Source: Diploptera punctata (taxonomy: Eukaryota; Arthropoda; Insecta; Blattodea; Blaberidae). Taken from it: a stretch of DNA of 64,000 nt. Positions within the stretch are counted from its first letter, which is position 1. Each line of letters starts with the position of its first letter. Location of the stretch: NCBI GenBank assembly GCA_030220185.1, contig JASPKZ010001231.1, positions 487,501 to 551,500 of the forward strand, given 5' to 3'. Position numbers and translations under genes: made by a program. The notes beneath the pieces were generated by a model, which worked only from the letters and a program-made list of their open reading frames with translations, ran no database searches and was not told the origin of the DNA. This document shows positions 1-11,257 of the stretch, in pieces.

Positions 1-1010
1 TAGAATCTTTTGGAACCAGGAACACATTACTCATGATACAGACACAGAGATAAAGAACTAGATCCTTTATTCTCACAGAATGATTGCTTGGTTTACTGTA
101 ATAACATAAACTAGTTAATGCATTTCTATGACATTGAGCATGATCATACTCAGTGGACGCTTTTTATACACTCATCGAAGAGGAGTCTCAAAAATGTGTT
201 ACTGCATAATGGGAATGTGTATGGGTCCATTCCTATTGCCCATTCAATTCAGATGAAGGAGACATTCGAATACATGAAGTTGCTATTAACAAGTATCCAG
301 TATGAGGAATACAGGTGGCTAATTTAATGTTATAGGGATACTATTAGGGCAACAAGCTGGTTTCACAAAAAAATGCTATGCTATCTGTGTGAGTTGGTCT
401 GTCGGGCAAATCAAAAACTTTGGGGCGTGAAAGTTTGGCCAGAGCGGAGAAATGTGTTGCCTGGAACTAAAAACATCCTATATGAACCTCTTGTAGACCT
501 TCAAAAAGTCCTGCTTCCATCACTACACATCAAATTGGGTTTGATGAAGCAGTTTATAAGGACTCTACCAAAGGATGGGCCTTACTTCAAGTACCTTTGT
601 AAGACATTTCCGTCCATCACACAAGAAAAATTGAAAGTTGGAATTTTTGATGGTCCGCAAATAAATAAACTGATGAAGGATGAATATTTTGAATAAACAA
701 TGAATAAGAGAAGAAAAGAAGCCTGGACCGCTTTCTGATCTGTTATTGAAAACTTTCTTGGCAATAACAAAGATCCTAATTACAAGGTAATTGTGGAAAA
801 TATGTTGGAAATTTTAAATAAGTTGAATTGTAACATGAGTGTTAAAGTTCACTTTCTATGTTTCCATATCGACTAGTTCCCCGAAAATCTGGGATATTAT
901 AGTGAAGAGCAAGGTGAACGTTTTCACCAGGATATTAAAGAGATGGAGAGGAGGTACCAGGGAACATGGAAGGAAACTACTGTTAGATATTGATGAGGGA
1001 GACTAAAAAT
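1..1010 (+). pseudogene. Remnant of a conserved arthropod repeat ORF, function unknown
   Basis: Frame 1 reads through almost the whole interval with scattered stops (37, 109, 325 and several after 694), and a gap near 328-372. Recognisable blocks in order are NLLEPGTHYS at 4-36, WTLFIHSSKRSLKNVLLHN near 155-212, EPLVDLQKVLLPSLHIKLGL at about 485-540, GIFDGPQINKLMKDE near 640-685, and YSEEQGERFHQDIKEMERRY at about 898-957. From memory, near-identical blocks recur in multicopy predicted proteins of many arthropods. I know of no assigned enzymatic domain, and I cannot place the family in a transposon class. The 5' end is cut by the window. A second remnant lies at 15003-15140 on the minus strand. 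No terminal repeats are visible. This is clearly a pseudogene. Confidence 0.75.
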
Positions 1011-1697
1011 GGAGGAACTTCAAGGAAGTCAAAGAAGAGAAGGTTTCAAAATTAATGGAACACCATTTATTTACCTTCTGTTTTGTTACAAGATAGTCAC
1101 AAAATTATTAGGACAGTTCTCTGCAGTATTTTTAACAAAAAAATTATCTTGTGTGAAATGAAGTTTGAATATATTTGTGCTTGTAGTAGCTAAAACGCGA
1201 AAATAAAATTCTTATTTTGTGCAAAAACCTGACGTGATAAGACAAAAATGGAAATAATTTCTGGAATCAGTGTAAAAAATTGATTTAAAAACACCTATTT
1301 TAAATAAATCATCTGAGAAAAAGTTTTTAAATGCAGACTTGTGTTATATTTCTATTCGAGAATACCGAGTTCAACATACTAATGGTTCTTCTATTATCAA
1401 TTATTATTCTTGTTTATATTTATACAGTTGAGTTTCCACTTTCATATAAGATTGAACTTGAATTTAACATTATCAACATTATACACATTTTCTTTGAGTC
1501 ACATTTTAGTTATTTAGACATATCCGATGAGATAATAAAACAACTTAATGATGATGATGATAATAATAATAATAATAATGCTAATTATAGGGCCTAACCA
1601 GTAGTTCTCACAAATGAGAAATGTCTCTGGAATCACATTTCTATAGTGAAGTTTGAGTGACTACTCAAAATGTAATTTTATTTATATATATATATTA
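1011..1697. other. No gene seen; AT-rich spacer with a GAT/AAT microsatellite
   Basis: The open frame at 1331-1597 is low complexity (Ile/Leu-rich, ending in Asp and Asn runs from the repeats at about 1549-1580). It has no recognisable domain. Confidence 0.6.
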
Positions 1698-2690
1698 ACA
1701 TGGGTATGGCATGTGGCACACATGGGGAATGAAAGAGGGACATGGTAGCTTCTTGTAGGAAAACCAGAAGGAAAACTCCCGGCGCCATGGAAGCTAGCAC
1801 GGTATTTAATTACGCGCTTAAACATCACTTAAATGCAATAAATAATTATAAAATGATAAAGATCTGTAACTCATTTTACTCGTAAATATGGGGGGAAAAA
1901 AAGGGTCTATTTCCTTTCTCTGGTATGGTTTGTGGCAATGACCAGCATTGCCCAGTGTGCCGCTTCTTTGGGAACCAGTTGAGGTCCCTTGGCGGCCAAA
2001 TACCATTGTGTTTTTCAGTAAGGATTTAGTTTCTTAGCCCTTGCGTGTCTCGCGGCTTATCGTGACCACTCCGGTTACTACAGCCATTCTATGAACCAGC
2101 TGTAAGCAGTGATAACCACATAAACAACAAGCAATGACCGCATTAATAACCTACGATAACCAGTATCTCCGTCGATAATAGCTGATTTATGTCCAAATTT
2201 AACCGCGTAAAACATAAACAAATATACATATTTAACCGCGTAAAAAATAGACGTTTCATGGGATTCACCGGGTTAGAGTAATTTAATTAGGTTAGCTTTT
2301 AGGTTCGTAACATTTTAAATATGTTTAAATAGGTAAAAAAATTACCTCTTCTATGGAAATTCAAAATGGCCGACGGTTACAACGTAAAAACATATTTCCA
2401 CTCATAAATTTTACATACTTTCATGATGACAATTTTCCGGGGATAAATGTTGCAAATATCACTTAGTAATGGGATAAATTGCATAAAAAATGTATTAAGT
2501 TATGTTCAACCCCACCAAACGCCCAGTCGATAGACCAAGAATGAGGTGGGAGATTAACATTAACCATGGTTTGAGGGAGGTAGAATATACAGGGGATGAT
2601 TGGATAACATTAGCTCAGGATAGGGATATATGGAGAGCTTATGTCCGCGTGGCAATGAACCTACGGGTTCGGTATTGCCAGTTAGTTATT
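1698..2690 (+). pseudogene. LINE-A 3' end, split by a 736-bp insertion
   Basis: The left piece, 1698-1780, is the stretch that elsewhere encodes GHVARMGNERRAWKLLVGKP. The right piece, 2517-2690, continues it with RPRMRW, DWITLAQDRDIWRAYV and MNLRVR, followed by a GTTA/TTTA-rich tail. Residue order is continuous across the gap when compared with the fuller copy at 7561-7791. The two pieces are separated by 1781-2516. This is a 5'-truncated, non-coding retrocopy. Confidence 0.8.
1781..2516. mobile_element. Unclassified insertion inside a LINE tail
   Basis: The 736-bp segment is bounded by aaactccc (1773-1780) and aaacgccc (2517-2524), an 8-bp near-identical duplication, which suggests a target-site duplication. 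I see no convincing terminal inverted repeat and no coding capacity. A part near 1957-2010 resembles 36818-36870, so it includes a dispersed repeat. An 8-bp duplication would fit hAT- or P-type DNA elements, but the ends do not show their signatures. Confidence 0.55.
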
Positions 2691-2906
2691 TATTTATTTA
2701 ATGTTTGTATTTTACATTACATAATAAAGTTTGTACTTTGGAAGGAAATTATCTAACTATAGGTCCTACATCACGCATTGAACTTTATGAATGGACTTTA
2801 ATTTCTAGATCAAATTGTCGTAGTATGTCTGCATGTAGTATGTGGTGCACTTAGTTTGTGGTTTTGCACATCCCGAATGGGAATCTCGTTATTAATATTA
2901 TACCAT

Positions 2907-3217
2907 CCATCCATTCTGCCCGAAAGCAAGTCCTTCACTGCTATCATAGCATTTTCATGCTATGCTTGCAGCTTTACTAGGGAATTGTAGGTGTGGTAGC
3001 TTCCCGTTGCTTTCCACACCGGTGAAGGATGATGATGGCAATGATGGCCATATGATTTCGGGGACCGTTTGGGCCTTAAAGTTTTCCTGACATTTGTCTT
3101 GCAGGTGAGGAAAAACCCCGATGAAAACCTCACCCAGAAAAACTGCCCCGACCGGGGATCGAACCCGGGCCGCTGCGTGACAAGGCAGTACGCTACCTCG
3201 AGACCACAGCGGTGGAC
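2907..3217 (-). mobile_element. S1a SINE (tRNA-derived head), 11-bp TSD
   Basis: Read on the minus strand it begins GTCCACCGCTGTGGTCTCGA, a tRNA-like A-box region. A perfect B-box-type GGTTCGATCCCCGGTC block follows, then a central region containing gaggttttcatcggggttt and a tail ending attctgcccg read on plus. Exact 11-bp copies of tattataccat flank it (2896-2906 and 3218-3228). The tail holds an 8-bp inverted repeat around a 4-base loop (catagcat-tttc-atgctatg). Related copies are at 25210, 33193, 37555 and 43313. Confidence 0.88.
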
Positions 3218-3228
3218 TATTATACCAT

Positions 3229-4000
3229 ATTAAACATATTTAATATCATTGTTAGAGGAATTGAAATCCATGACACTTGTTAGTACCACATGTTGAATTG
3301 TATATAATCTGTTTGATTATTTTATTTCTTAGAGAATAATAACAGGAAGTGCAGTTGCCTTGCTTTATAACACTAATTTAAAAGATGACGAGTCCGTAAA
3401 AGTCAACAGTTTAACGGTTGGAATGAATAGTCTGTAGATTAAGTCATCTGGGCTTCAGAACACGGAAGTACATTCAGAAGTACCATCACTTTTACTCATC
3501 ACATCACGTCGACCTTGCAAGCTCAGAAAAATAATAAAATTAATTCGTACTTGCCAAGGTAGTATAAACGTGGTTTGTAACAAATTTGGAGTGTATCTAC
3601 CCAGAAATGCATATCTTGTATATTTTAAATTACCACAAATTACAAGTAGGAATAAAATTGAGCCATCTCAAAGTCGAAGTGGATGAGGGTACTTATTTCC
3701 TTTGGCCTTTAGATGTCTCAGTTATGAATTAAAAATACTGTATCGTAGTTATACTTTAAGTTTTATATGAGGCAGTTAGATCCACTACTCATCACCGCAA
3801 TGTAAAAATAAAAACTGTTATGCCTGATGCAAGTTCTGTGTTCTTCATGAACACAGTGTTGCTATATTCAACATATTGCATAGTTGTTAAGCATGTGCAT
3901 GGTGTACATTTATCATATTACAAAAAGCCAATATGTCCTATCAAATTGAATTAATATATTATTAATGATATCTTAGAACAAAAACTTATGTAGATGGAGT
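3229..4000. other. No gene or clear element seen
   Basis: AT-rich sequence without a long open frame or a recognisable family match. Confidence 0.5.
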
Positions 4001-4325
4001 CCCGCGCCGTAGCCGAGTGGTTAAGGCAGGAAACCTTATCGCAGAACTATGGAACTTGCCCTGGTTCGAGTCTCCATGGGGGAAGAAATTTTCTCGGCCA
4101 GTATGGGACCGGTGCCCACCCAGCATCGTGAGGCATTTGGGTAGCTACAACAAGTAGCGACTCCAGGTTGAGAAAACCAGCTATAACGGCTGAGGGACTC
4201 GACATGCTGACCATATGTTACCCCTACACTGACAGATGACCATCTACCTCTGTGATTGACACATGTGGATGTGAGACCAGCAGCCGGATGGTAGGCTAAG
4301 TGCCTTCTAGACCTGTCGCCCCAGG
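4001..4325 (+). mobile_element. S2 SINE (Ser/Leu-like tRNA head)
   Basis: It starts cccgcgccgtagccgagtgg, a class-II tRNA-like A-box (gtagccgagtggttaaggc), with the B-box-like tggttcgagtc some 50 bases on. The body contains ccagtatgggaccggtgccc and agctataacggctg, which recur in the copies at 9510, 11700, 18140 and 26441. It abuts a LINE tail at 4326. Confidence 0.85.
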
Positions 4326-4715
4326 AGATGAAAATGGATTTCTTGAGGAGAGCAGCAAGATGTTCAAAATTAGAAAAAATAAGAAATGCTGCCATACGAG
4401 AAAAATGAATATTAGAAATTCAATAGTAGATTATTTAAGATAGGCCTATAAGCAATTAAATTGGTATGGGCACGTACGAAGAATGCAAGTAGAAAGATTA
4501 CCCAGGGAAACATTGGAATGGTATTCACCTGGAAGAAGGAAAGGATGACCTCGAAACTCATGGATGCAAGAAATAAGAACTGGAATGAGAAGAAGAGGAC
4601 TGGAGGACATGGAGTGGATGGATAGAGTCGAATGGAGAAGAAAAATAAAACTTTCGGCACAGAAAGTTGTGTAAACATTAAAAATCTGTATATATATATA
4701 TATATATATATATAC
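4326..4715 (+). pseudogene. LINE-B 3' end (RTE-like C-terminus) with a TA tail
   Basis: Frames broken by shifts read MDFLRRAARCSKLE, then a GHVRR-type block near 4465, then a GRPRNSWMQE-type block near 4545-4575 and an EWMDRVEWRRKIKL-type terminus near 4610-4650. The tail is a (TA)n run at about 4686-4714. The same family recurs at 15610-15950. Only the C-terminal end of the ORF is present, so it is a dead 5'-truncated copy. Confidence 0.75.
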
Positions 4716-4852
4716 ACAAATCTTTGTTCTAGTTAAATTTGTGGTAAACTTGTACTAAATCATTTTAAAATTTAATTAATTTCAATATTTCAATAAACAA
4801 AATTTTATAAAAGGTATTAACATTAATAATATTAGTTCTAATAATTTAAATA

Positions 4853-5153
4853 GGGGGCACGCCGTAGCGTAGTAGTTAAGGCACTGAGCTACAAGCCGGA
4901 GGGTCGAGGGTTCAAGTCCCGTTGGGGTCAGGATTTTTAAACTGACCCAAACCCTCTGGCGGCACTATGGCCCTGGGGTCGACTCAGCCTCTAACGGAAA
5001 TGAGTACCAGACGCTTGTTCTGGGGGTAAAGGCGGCCGTCACGCAGGGCTGACAACCCGGCTGACATAAAGTGCCGATTGTCTAGAAAAAGTGGGAGCCT
5101 TAACCTCCTACTACCCCAAGGGCCTCCGGGTCTGTTGTGGGATCACTTTACTT
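4853..5153 (+). mobile_element. S3 SINE (tRNA-like head)
   Basis: The head ggggcacgccgtagcgtagt and the B-box-like agggttcaagtcccgttggg mark a tRNA-derived promoter. The body includes actgacccaaaccctctggc and aatgagtaccagacgcttgt, shared with the minus-strand copy at 34230-34522. Its 3' end (gggatcactttactt) runs directly into LINE-A coding sequence at about 5154 with no spacer. Confidence 0.85.
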
Positions 5154-7791
5154 TATAATTGTAAATGTACATGCCCCCACAGAAGATAAAGATGACAAGA
5201 TCAAGGATGAGTTCTATGAAGAATTAGAATGCTTATTTGATAGCCTTTCACGATATCATATGAAAATTGTCTTAGGAAATTTTAATGCAAAAGTGGGGCG
5301 GGAAGATATATTCAAACCAACAATAGGCAAATTCAGTCTTCATGAAGATAGTAACGACAATGGGGTTAGATTAGTCACATTTGCCACATCAAAGAATCTC
5401 ATTGTTAAGAGCACAACATTTCAGCATAAGGATATTCATAAATACACCTGGACGTCTCCAGATGGAGAAACTCGGAACCAGATAGATCATGTATTAGTGG
5501 ATAAACGCTGGCACAGTAGCATCATTGATGTTAGATCAGTTAGAGGGACAGACTGCAATTCGGATCATCATCTGGTCAGAGTGAAAATCAGACAACGGCT
5601 ATCGCTTATGAGAGGAACAAACGCTACAGATGATTCTGTAAAATATGAATTAAAAAACTTGAAAAATGATGAAATGCGGCAAGAATACCAAATCAAAATT
5701 GCTAATAGATTTGAAGTACTGGAATCTTCAGATGACAATGTGGCAAACGAAGAAGAAACTGATATAAATAAAGAATGGGAGGCTATAAGAGATACTATTA
5801 AATTGTCAGCATCAGAAAGCATTGGTTGTTTAAAAAAGAGGCAAAACAAGAAATGGTTTGATGAGGAATGTGCCGACATTGTAAAGGAAAGGAAGCTAGC
5901 AAAAATGAAATGGTTACACGAGCCAAATGAGGCAAATTTAGAGCAATTGGGTAGTGTTAGACGGGAAACCACCAAGTTACTAAAGAGTAAAAAGAGGGAA
6001 TATTTGAGAGAGAAGATTAATGATCTTGAAATGAACGCAAAAAATAGGAACATTAGAGAATTATATCAGGGAATTAGTATAGAGAAGAAATGGTTTCAGG
6101 CTAGAACAAACATAATTCGGAATGAAAATGGGGATATGATTGCAGATTCTAAGAGTATATTAAATAGATGGAAAAGTTACTTTAATCAGCTATTAAATGT
6201 ACATACAGAACAGGACATTGAGGAGGGTAAGTTACAGACAGCAGAAATGCTAGTCACAGAGCCAAGTGCATTAGAGGTTGAAATGGCAATTGAAAAATTT
6301 AAGATGTATAAAGCATCAGGTTCAGATGAGTTCCCAGCAGAACTGATAAAATCAGGGGGAGAAAAATTGATGGGCAAGATACGCTGGATGCTTAGTATGA
6401 TTTGGGAAAAAGAAGCTCTTCCAGATGAATGGAAGGAATCAATTATCTTACCAATTAATAAGAAAGGAGATAAAACTGATTGCAACAACTACAGGGGCAT
6501 CTCATTACTTTCAACTTCGTACAAAATTCTAACAAATATATTAGTAAGCAGACTTACTCCCTATATTGATGACATTCTAGGAGATCATCAATGTGCATTT
6601 AGAAGAAACAGGTCTACAACAGATTAGATTTTTAGTATAAGACAGATTTTAGAAAAGAAAAGGGAATATAATGGTACTGTACATCAACTATATGTAGACT
6701 TCAAAAAAGCATATGATTCAATTAAGAGGGAGAAGTTATATAGTATCCTGCTGGAGTTCGGAATTCTTAAAAAGTTAGTTAGACTTATACGAATGTGTCT
6801 AAATGGCTCAAAGAGTAGGGTGCGTGTAGGCAAACAGTTTTCAGACACTTTTGAAATCCAGAATGGGTTGAAGCAAGGAGATGCACTATCTCCTCTACTA
6901 TTTAATATTGTACTAGAGCATGCCATTAAATCTTTAGAGAATGAGGAAGGCTTACAACTGAATGGTATTAATAAGCTGTTAGTTTATGCTGATGATGTAG
7001 TACTACTGGCCGATAGTGAGGAGATACTAAAGGCCAACACGCACACACTATTGAGTAACACTAAGAAATTGGGACTGGAAGTAAATATCAGTAAAACTAA
7101 ATATATGGTCACACGTAGAAATTCATTATATAATGGAAATGGACAGCTAAGGACAAATGAGGGAAATTTTGAGGAAGTGGCTGAATTCAAATACCTAGGA
7201 ACAATAATCACAAATAGGAATGAGATGCACAAAGAAATTAAACATAGGCTCAATTCTGGAAATGCATGCTATTATGCATTGCAGAGACTTTTGATGTCCC
7301 AACTCCTTTCAAAAAACGTTAAGCTGAAAAAATATAAAACTATTATTCTACCAGTTATATTATATGGGTGCGAAACATGGACTCTTACTTTAAGGGAGGA
7401 AAGGAGATTACGAGTATTTGAGAATAAAGTTCTTAGGAAAATTTTTGGACCAAAGAGAGATGAACAGACAGGTGAATGGAGAAGACTACATAACAATGAA
7501 CTACATGGTCTTTATAGGAAGCCAGATATAATAGGAACAGTTAAGTCTCGTAGACTGCGATGGGCAGGACATGTTGCGCGTCTGGGGAATGAAAGACGTG
7601 CATGGAAACTTCTTGTAGGAAAGCCAGAAGGAAAACGCCCAGTTGGTAGACCAAGAATGAGGTGGGAGAATAACATTAACTATGATTTGAGGGAAGTAGA
7701 TTATACAGGGAATGATTGGAAAGCATTGGCTCAGGATAGGGATGTATGGAGAGCTTATGTTCGCGCGGCCATGAACCTACGGGTTCGATAG
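5154..7791 (+). pseudogene. LINE-A ORF2: AP-like endonuclease / reverse transcriptase
   Basis: A single frame (frame 1) runs from the junction to the stop at 7789-7791, broken only by a TAG at 6625-6627, where the context TTD-stop-IF suggests a former CAG (Gln). The endonuclease part shows IVNVHAPTEDKDD, GNFNAKVG at about 5275-5298 (usually GDFN in this class, so a metal-binding Asp appears lost), [20 protein letters not shown] and SDHHLVRVKI. The reverse transcriptase has NNYRGISLLSTSYKIL, HQLYVDFKKAYDS, GLKQGDALSPLLFNI and the catalytic YADD at 6985-6996. The C-terminus has ILPVILYGCETWTL and MRWENNINYDLREVDYTGND. Clade assignment to RTE is from memory of motif order. Not functional as it stands. 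Confidence 0.88.
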
Positions 7792-7826
7792 TGCCAGTGA
7801 GTAAGTAAGTAAGTAAGTAAGTAAGT
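5154..7826 (+). mobile_element. LINE-A copy, 5'-truncated, nearly open ORF2
   Basis: This is the best-preserved non-LTR retrotransposon here, RTE-like in architecture: endonuclease, then reverse transcriptase, then a C-terminal RWAGHVARL / GRPRMRW / AQDRDVWRAYVRAAMNLRV module. The 5' end is cut inside the endonuclease. The 3' end is tgccagtgag followed by (gtaa)n at about 7798-7826. The direction of truncation and the tetranucleotide tail fit target-primed reverse transcription. I could not fix a clean target-site duplication. Confidence 0.88.
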
Positions 7827-7989
7827 ATAAATTAAATAAAATATTGGTCTTGTAAACCAAAAGTAAGATGCCCTTTTAAAACTTAAAAGAGGAAAAATAT
7901 CTCTTCACAGGTCTCCAAAACTTATAATTGATTGATATTACAAACTGTTATGTACTGTAGTTACTCATCTTTAATCCAGTTTAACGTCT

Positions 7990-8387
7990 TACCTATAGGT
8001 ATTGTTACATCCCACACGCCACTCGGCCCTTACAGTGGTACGACATGTCGGGAGAGGAAATTTAAACTGTACATCACACACACAATTTTTTGGCCACAAA
8101 AGGACATGGAGGACCTCCCCGAATGAGTGGTTAGGATCTCCTCCGAGATAACACAACATTAAAACGAAACGCACCAATCACACTAAACATGGCGGATATG
8201 ATAATGATGATTATGATAGCCAGATGATGTTCGGAGACCGTTTTGGCCTTAAAATTTCCTGATATTTGTATTACATGCGAGGAATTCCCGAAAAAATCAC
8301 CACCCTCGAAACTTGTCCCGACTGGGATCGAACCCGGATCCGCTCTGTATGAGGCAGCGACTCTACTACGATACCACAGCGGTGGAC
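7990..8387 (-). mobile_element. S1b SINE (long tail variant)
   Basis: The minus-strand head is at 8387 (gtccaccgctgtggtatcgt), with a B-box-like block gggttcgatcccagtcggg. The central region matches S1a. The tail beyond about 8190 instead matches the copy at 34745-35095 (shared features include the gacatgtcgggagaggaaat type block and gcctccatgaatgagtgatc-like sequence). The element is about 398 bp and diverged. Confidence 0.78.
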
Positions 8388-8529
8388 TTCCATAATATGT
8401 AATCCAAAATATCGTATGCCCCTAGTGATCTAGCAAAGTTCAACATGCCCAACATATTTTTGATTCTTTTATATATATATTTTTTCAATGCCACCTGTTT
8501 GTCATTCGACATTTCAGGTATTCTCTCCT

Positions 8530-8670
8530 TGCATTGGCGTACTGTAACCCACTTCTGAGGTTGGGGCGCCTGGAAGGCGGGGGTTTATGCGCTGGCCCAA
8601 TGATATGATGGGTGATGACGATGGGTAATGATGCGCAAGGAGAGGCCTTAAACCTTAACTTCATCTAATG
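8530..8670. repeat. Fragment of a dispersed repeat (same family as 53391-53580)
   Basis: The block around gatatgatgggtgatgacga and the following aaggagaggccttaaacctt resembles 53408-53470. The tRNA-like head present in the other copy is not evident here. Confidence 0.5.
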
Positions 8671-8704
8671 AGATCATCATCATCATCATAGTACATTCAC
8701 GAAT

Positions 8705-9045
8705 TTAGGCCATTTGTTGACCTGTTTCGGCCTCAAGAGAAACACCATCCAGAAGTCTTTTGAGTGGACGTCCTGGTCTTCTTCTTCCTGCGGGTTGATA
8801 TCTTAACATTAGTTTGGGTATTCTGTGATCTTCCATTCGATGAACATGTTGTATCCATCTTGACTTATAATCAGAAATTTTGTTTTCTAAAGATTCCATG
8901 TGTAATTCTTCTAAGATGTCTTCATTTTTTTTGTGATCTAGTAGTGTGTATCCTGCAGTCCTCCGAAGATATCTCATTTCAGCAGATCTAAGTCTCTGTA
9001 TATCCTTCTGTTTCAACGTCCATACTTCGCTACCATACAAAAGAG
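8705..9045 (-). pseudogene. LINE C-terminal fragment (YGSEVWTL type)
   Basis: The minus-strand frame begins near YGSEVWTLKQKDIQRLRSAE, followed by MRYLRRTAGYTLLDHKKNED, SRWIQHVHRMEDHRIPKLML and RRRPGRPLKRLLDG. This is the region after the reverse transcriptase in RTE/BovB-like elements. It is open over 111 codons, but no reverse transcriptase lies upstream. It ends abruptly against an S1 fragment at about 9055. Confidence 0.8.
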
Positions 9046-9055
9046 TTGGAAGAGC

Positions 9056-9241
9056 CAGTTAGATGAATATGATATTGATGGCCAGATGATGTTAGGGGAC
9101 CGTTTGGGCCTTAAAGTGTCCTGACATTTGTCTTACAGATGAGGAAAAACCCCCAAAAAACCTCACCCAGGAAACTTGTCCCGAACGGGGATCGAACCCG
9201 GGCCCGCTGTGTCACGCTACCTCGAGACTATAGCGGTGGAC
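9056..9241 (-). mobile_element. Truncated S1 SINE
   Basis: Head and central region only: the minus strand starts gtccaccgctatagtctcga at 9241, with the B-box-like gggttcgatccccgttcggg. It stops near 9056 without the tail of either variant. Confidence 0.8.
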
Positions 9242-9329
9242 ACTCTAATATAATTAGAAATATTACAGTAACTTATTCTATAGCTACGTATCCTCAGTAT
9301 ATCCAATATCGCCTTCCCTATTATAAGTT

Positions 9330-9331
9330 CG

Positions 9332-9376
<45 letters not shown>
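9330..9376. repeat. (ATT)n microsatellite
   Basis: About 15 units of a TTA/ATT triplet in an otherwise featureless 9242-9500 spacer. Confidence 0.95.
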
Positions 9377-9377
<1 letters not shown>

Positions 9378-9509
9378 GAGAAATTAGTTACAAAGTAATT
9401 TGTTCTGTAGATAAAACCATAAAAGACAAGATGTTATCAATTTCACGTACTGAGTTATGGAAGTAATCGATTCAAGGAACACTTTTAATAATGTAAACAC
9501 GTTCTACTG

Positions 9510-9828
9510 TCCCGCGCTGTAGGACAGAGCTACGGGACTTGTTCTGGTTCGAGTCCCTATAGGGGAAGACATTTTCTCTTGGAATTTCGGCCAGTATGGG
9601 ACCGGTGCCCACCCAGCATCGTGAGGCATTTGGGTAGCTACAATAAGTAGCAACTTCAGGTTGAGAATACCAGCTATAACGGCTGGGGACCCGACATGCT
9701 GACCACATGTTACACCTACACTGGCTAGATGATCGTCTAACTCTGTGATTAACACATGTGGATGTGAGGCCAGCAGCCTGCAGATAGGCTAAGGTCCTTG
9801 TAGGTCTGTCGCGCTTGGAGTTTAAAAA
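9510..9828 (+). mobile_element. S2 SINE, internally shortened head
   Basis: It starts cccgcgctgtaggacagagc and lacks most of the A-box found at 4001. The B-box-like ctggttcgagtccctatagg and the body ccagtatgggaccggtgccc are present. Flanking gttctact at about 9500-9507 and 9829-9836 looks like a target-site duplication. Confidence 0.82.
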
Positions 9829-9840
9829 AGTTCTACTCAT

Positions 9841-10270
9841 GACGCTGGTTAGGGATGAGATGAAATGAAGTCACTATTATCGAAGGTCTGTGATACACAA
9901 ATACCTATCGCACCATGACAGGAGCAGATGGAATTAAATGAAACGAAATACGTAACGTGAGTACGGATAAGTAGTGGAATTATTTAGGTTTTGGCAGGGA
10001 ACAATGGTAAAAACTCCGAGAAAAATCTATCCTGGCTCCGATATGTCCATTACGAAGCCCATTTGGAGTGACCGAGATGCGAACTCGGATTTCAGAGATG
10101 GAGGGCACTATCGCCGTCAGCTTTTAATAATATACTGAATTACTACTTTTGAAGTTGTAGGGCTATAACATGAAATGAACGGTGCATGAAATCCGAAATA
10201 AGTTATAGGACTAGCATCAATGCCATAGTTCAAACACTTTTATAAAAAATCCCAGTCAGTAAAAATTAGA
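9841..10270. other. No gene seen
   Basis: No long open frame. A region near 10050-10100 (gaccgagatgcgaactcgga) is weakly tRNA-arm-like, but I would not call an element. Confidence 0.45.
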
Positions 10271-10276
10271 ATTGAC

Positions 10277-11257
10277 TTGTTGAAATTAGTTTTAATATAT
10301 AGACCAAAATTATGGAACATATTAAGTGAAAAAGGAATTCCACTACACTTGGTAGCAGTAATTAAGAAAATGTATGAGAAAACAAAAACAAAAATAAATC
10401 AAAGGGAAGAGTTAGACAAGGTTGTCCACTATAAATCACTCTTTTTAACATTTATTTCGACGACATGATAAGTTCATGGAACCAAATGACGACTGGGGGA
10501 ATTAACTTAGGAAATATAGTAATAAAACAGTAGCCTTTGCAGGTGACCAGATTTTAATGGCAAAAAACAGAAGACGAACTACAAAGAATGCTATATAAAC
10601 TAAATGAAATATCAAAAAAATACAACATGGAAATATCCTCACAAAAATAAAAAACAATGACCTTCAAGGGCGCTCATCCAGTTCGGACAAAGACAATATT
10701 AGAAAGTAAACCAAGTAAAGAACAAGTAGTAAGATATAACTTCCTAGGTTGCGAAATATCATACACAGCAGAAACAGATATAAATAACAAATTAAATAAG
10801 TTTAATTATATAACAGGTACACTAAAAAAGAACTTTGAAAAATAAAGCCAGGAAAGACCCTATAATGAAATTATATAAGGCAAATTATATAAGCTTATTA
10901 TTACTTATGGATCCGAAACATGGACAGTGACAACACAACAATCTGCCAAAATACAAGCTGCTGAAATGAGATTCATCAGACCAATAGCAGGATATCAAAG
11001 AACAGACAAAAAACACAACATAGAAATAAGACAACTAAAAGTAGAGGAATTAAACACAACAATAGAGAAATGCAGAACAAACTGGAAAGAACACTTGGCA
11101 AGGATGACTGAGAATAGGATACCAAAAGCAGCATACAACTATTCACCACGAGGAAGAAGAAGTTTGGGAAGACCAAGGAAAAATATGGAAAGAGCAGCAA
11201 TTTGGAGCCGGAACAGACTAGTAGATAAGCCTAAACCGTGATGAAGAAGAAGAAGAA
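10277..11257 (+). pseudogene. LINE fragment: late reverse transcriptase to C-terminus
   Basis: Successive frames give KLWNILSEKGIPLHLVAVIK, then about 10525-10560 VAFAGDQILMA (the position of the catalytic FADD, with one Asp replaced by Gly), YNFLGCEISYTAETDINNKL, YGSETWTVTTQQSAKIQAAE, MRFIRPIAGYQRTDKKHNIE and RRSLGRPRKNMERAA. Frame changes and stops near 10465, 10515 and 10842 break it. It ends with a (GAA)n tail near 11240-11257. A different LINE family from LINE-A. Confidence 0.82.

Noticed and set aside
5568..7496. Minus-strand frames across the LINE-A copy
   Set aside because: Antisense shadows of the LINE coding frame; the same shadows recur at 51883-52947 over the minus-strand copy.
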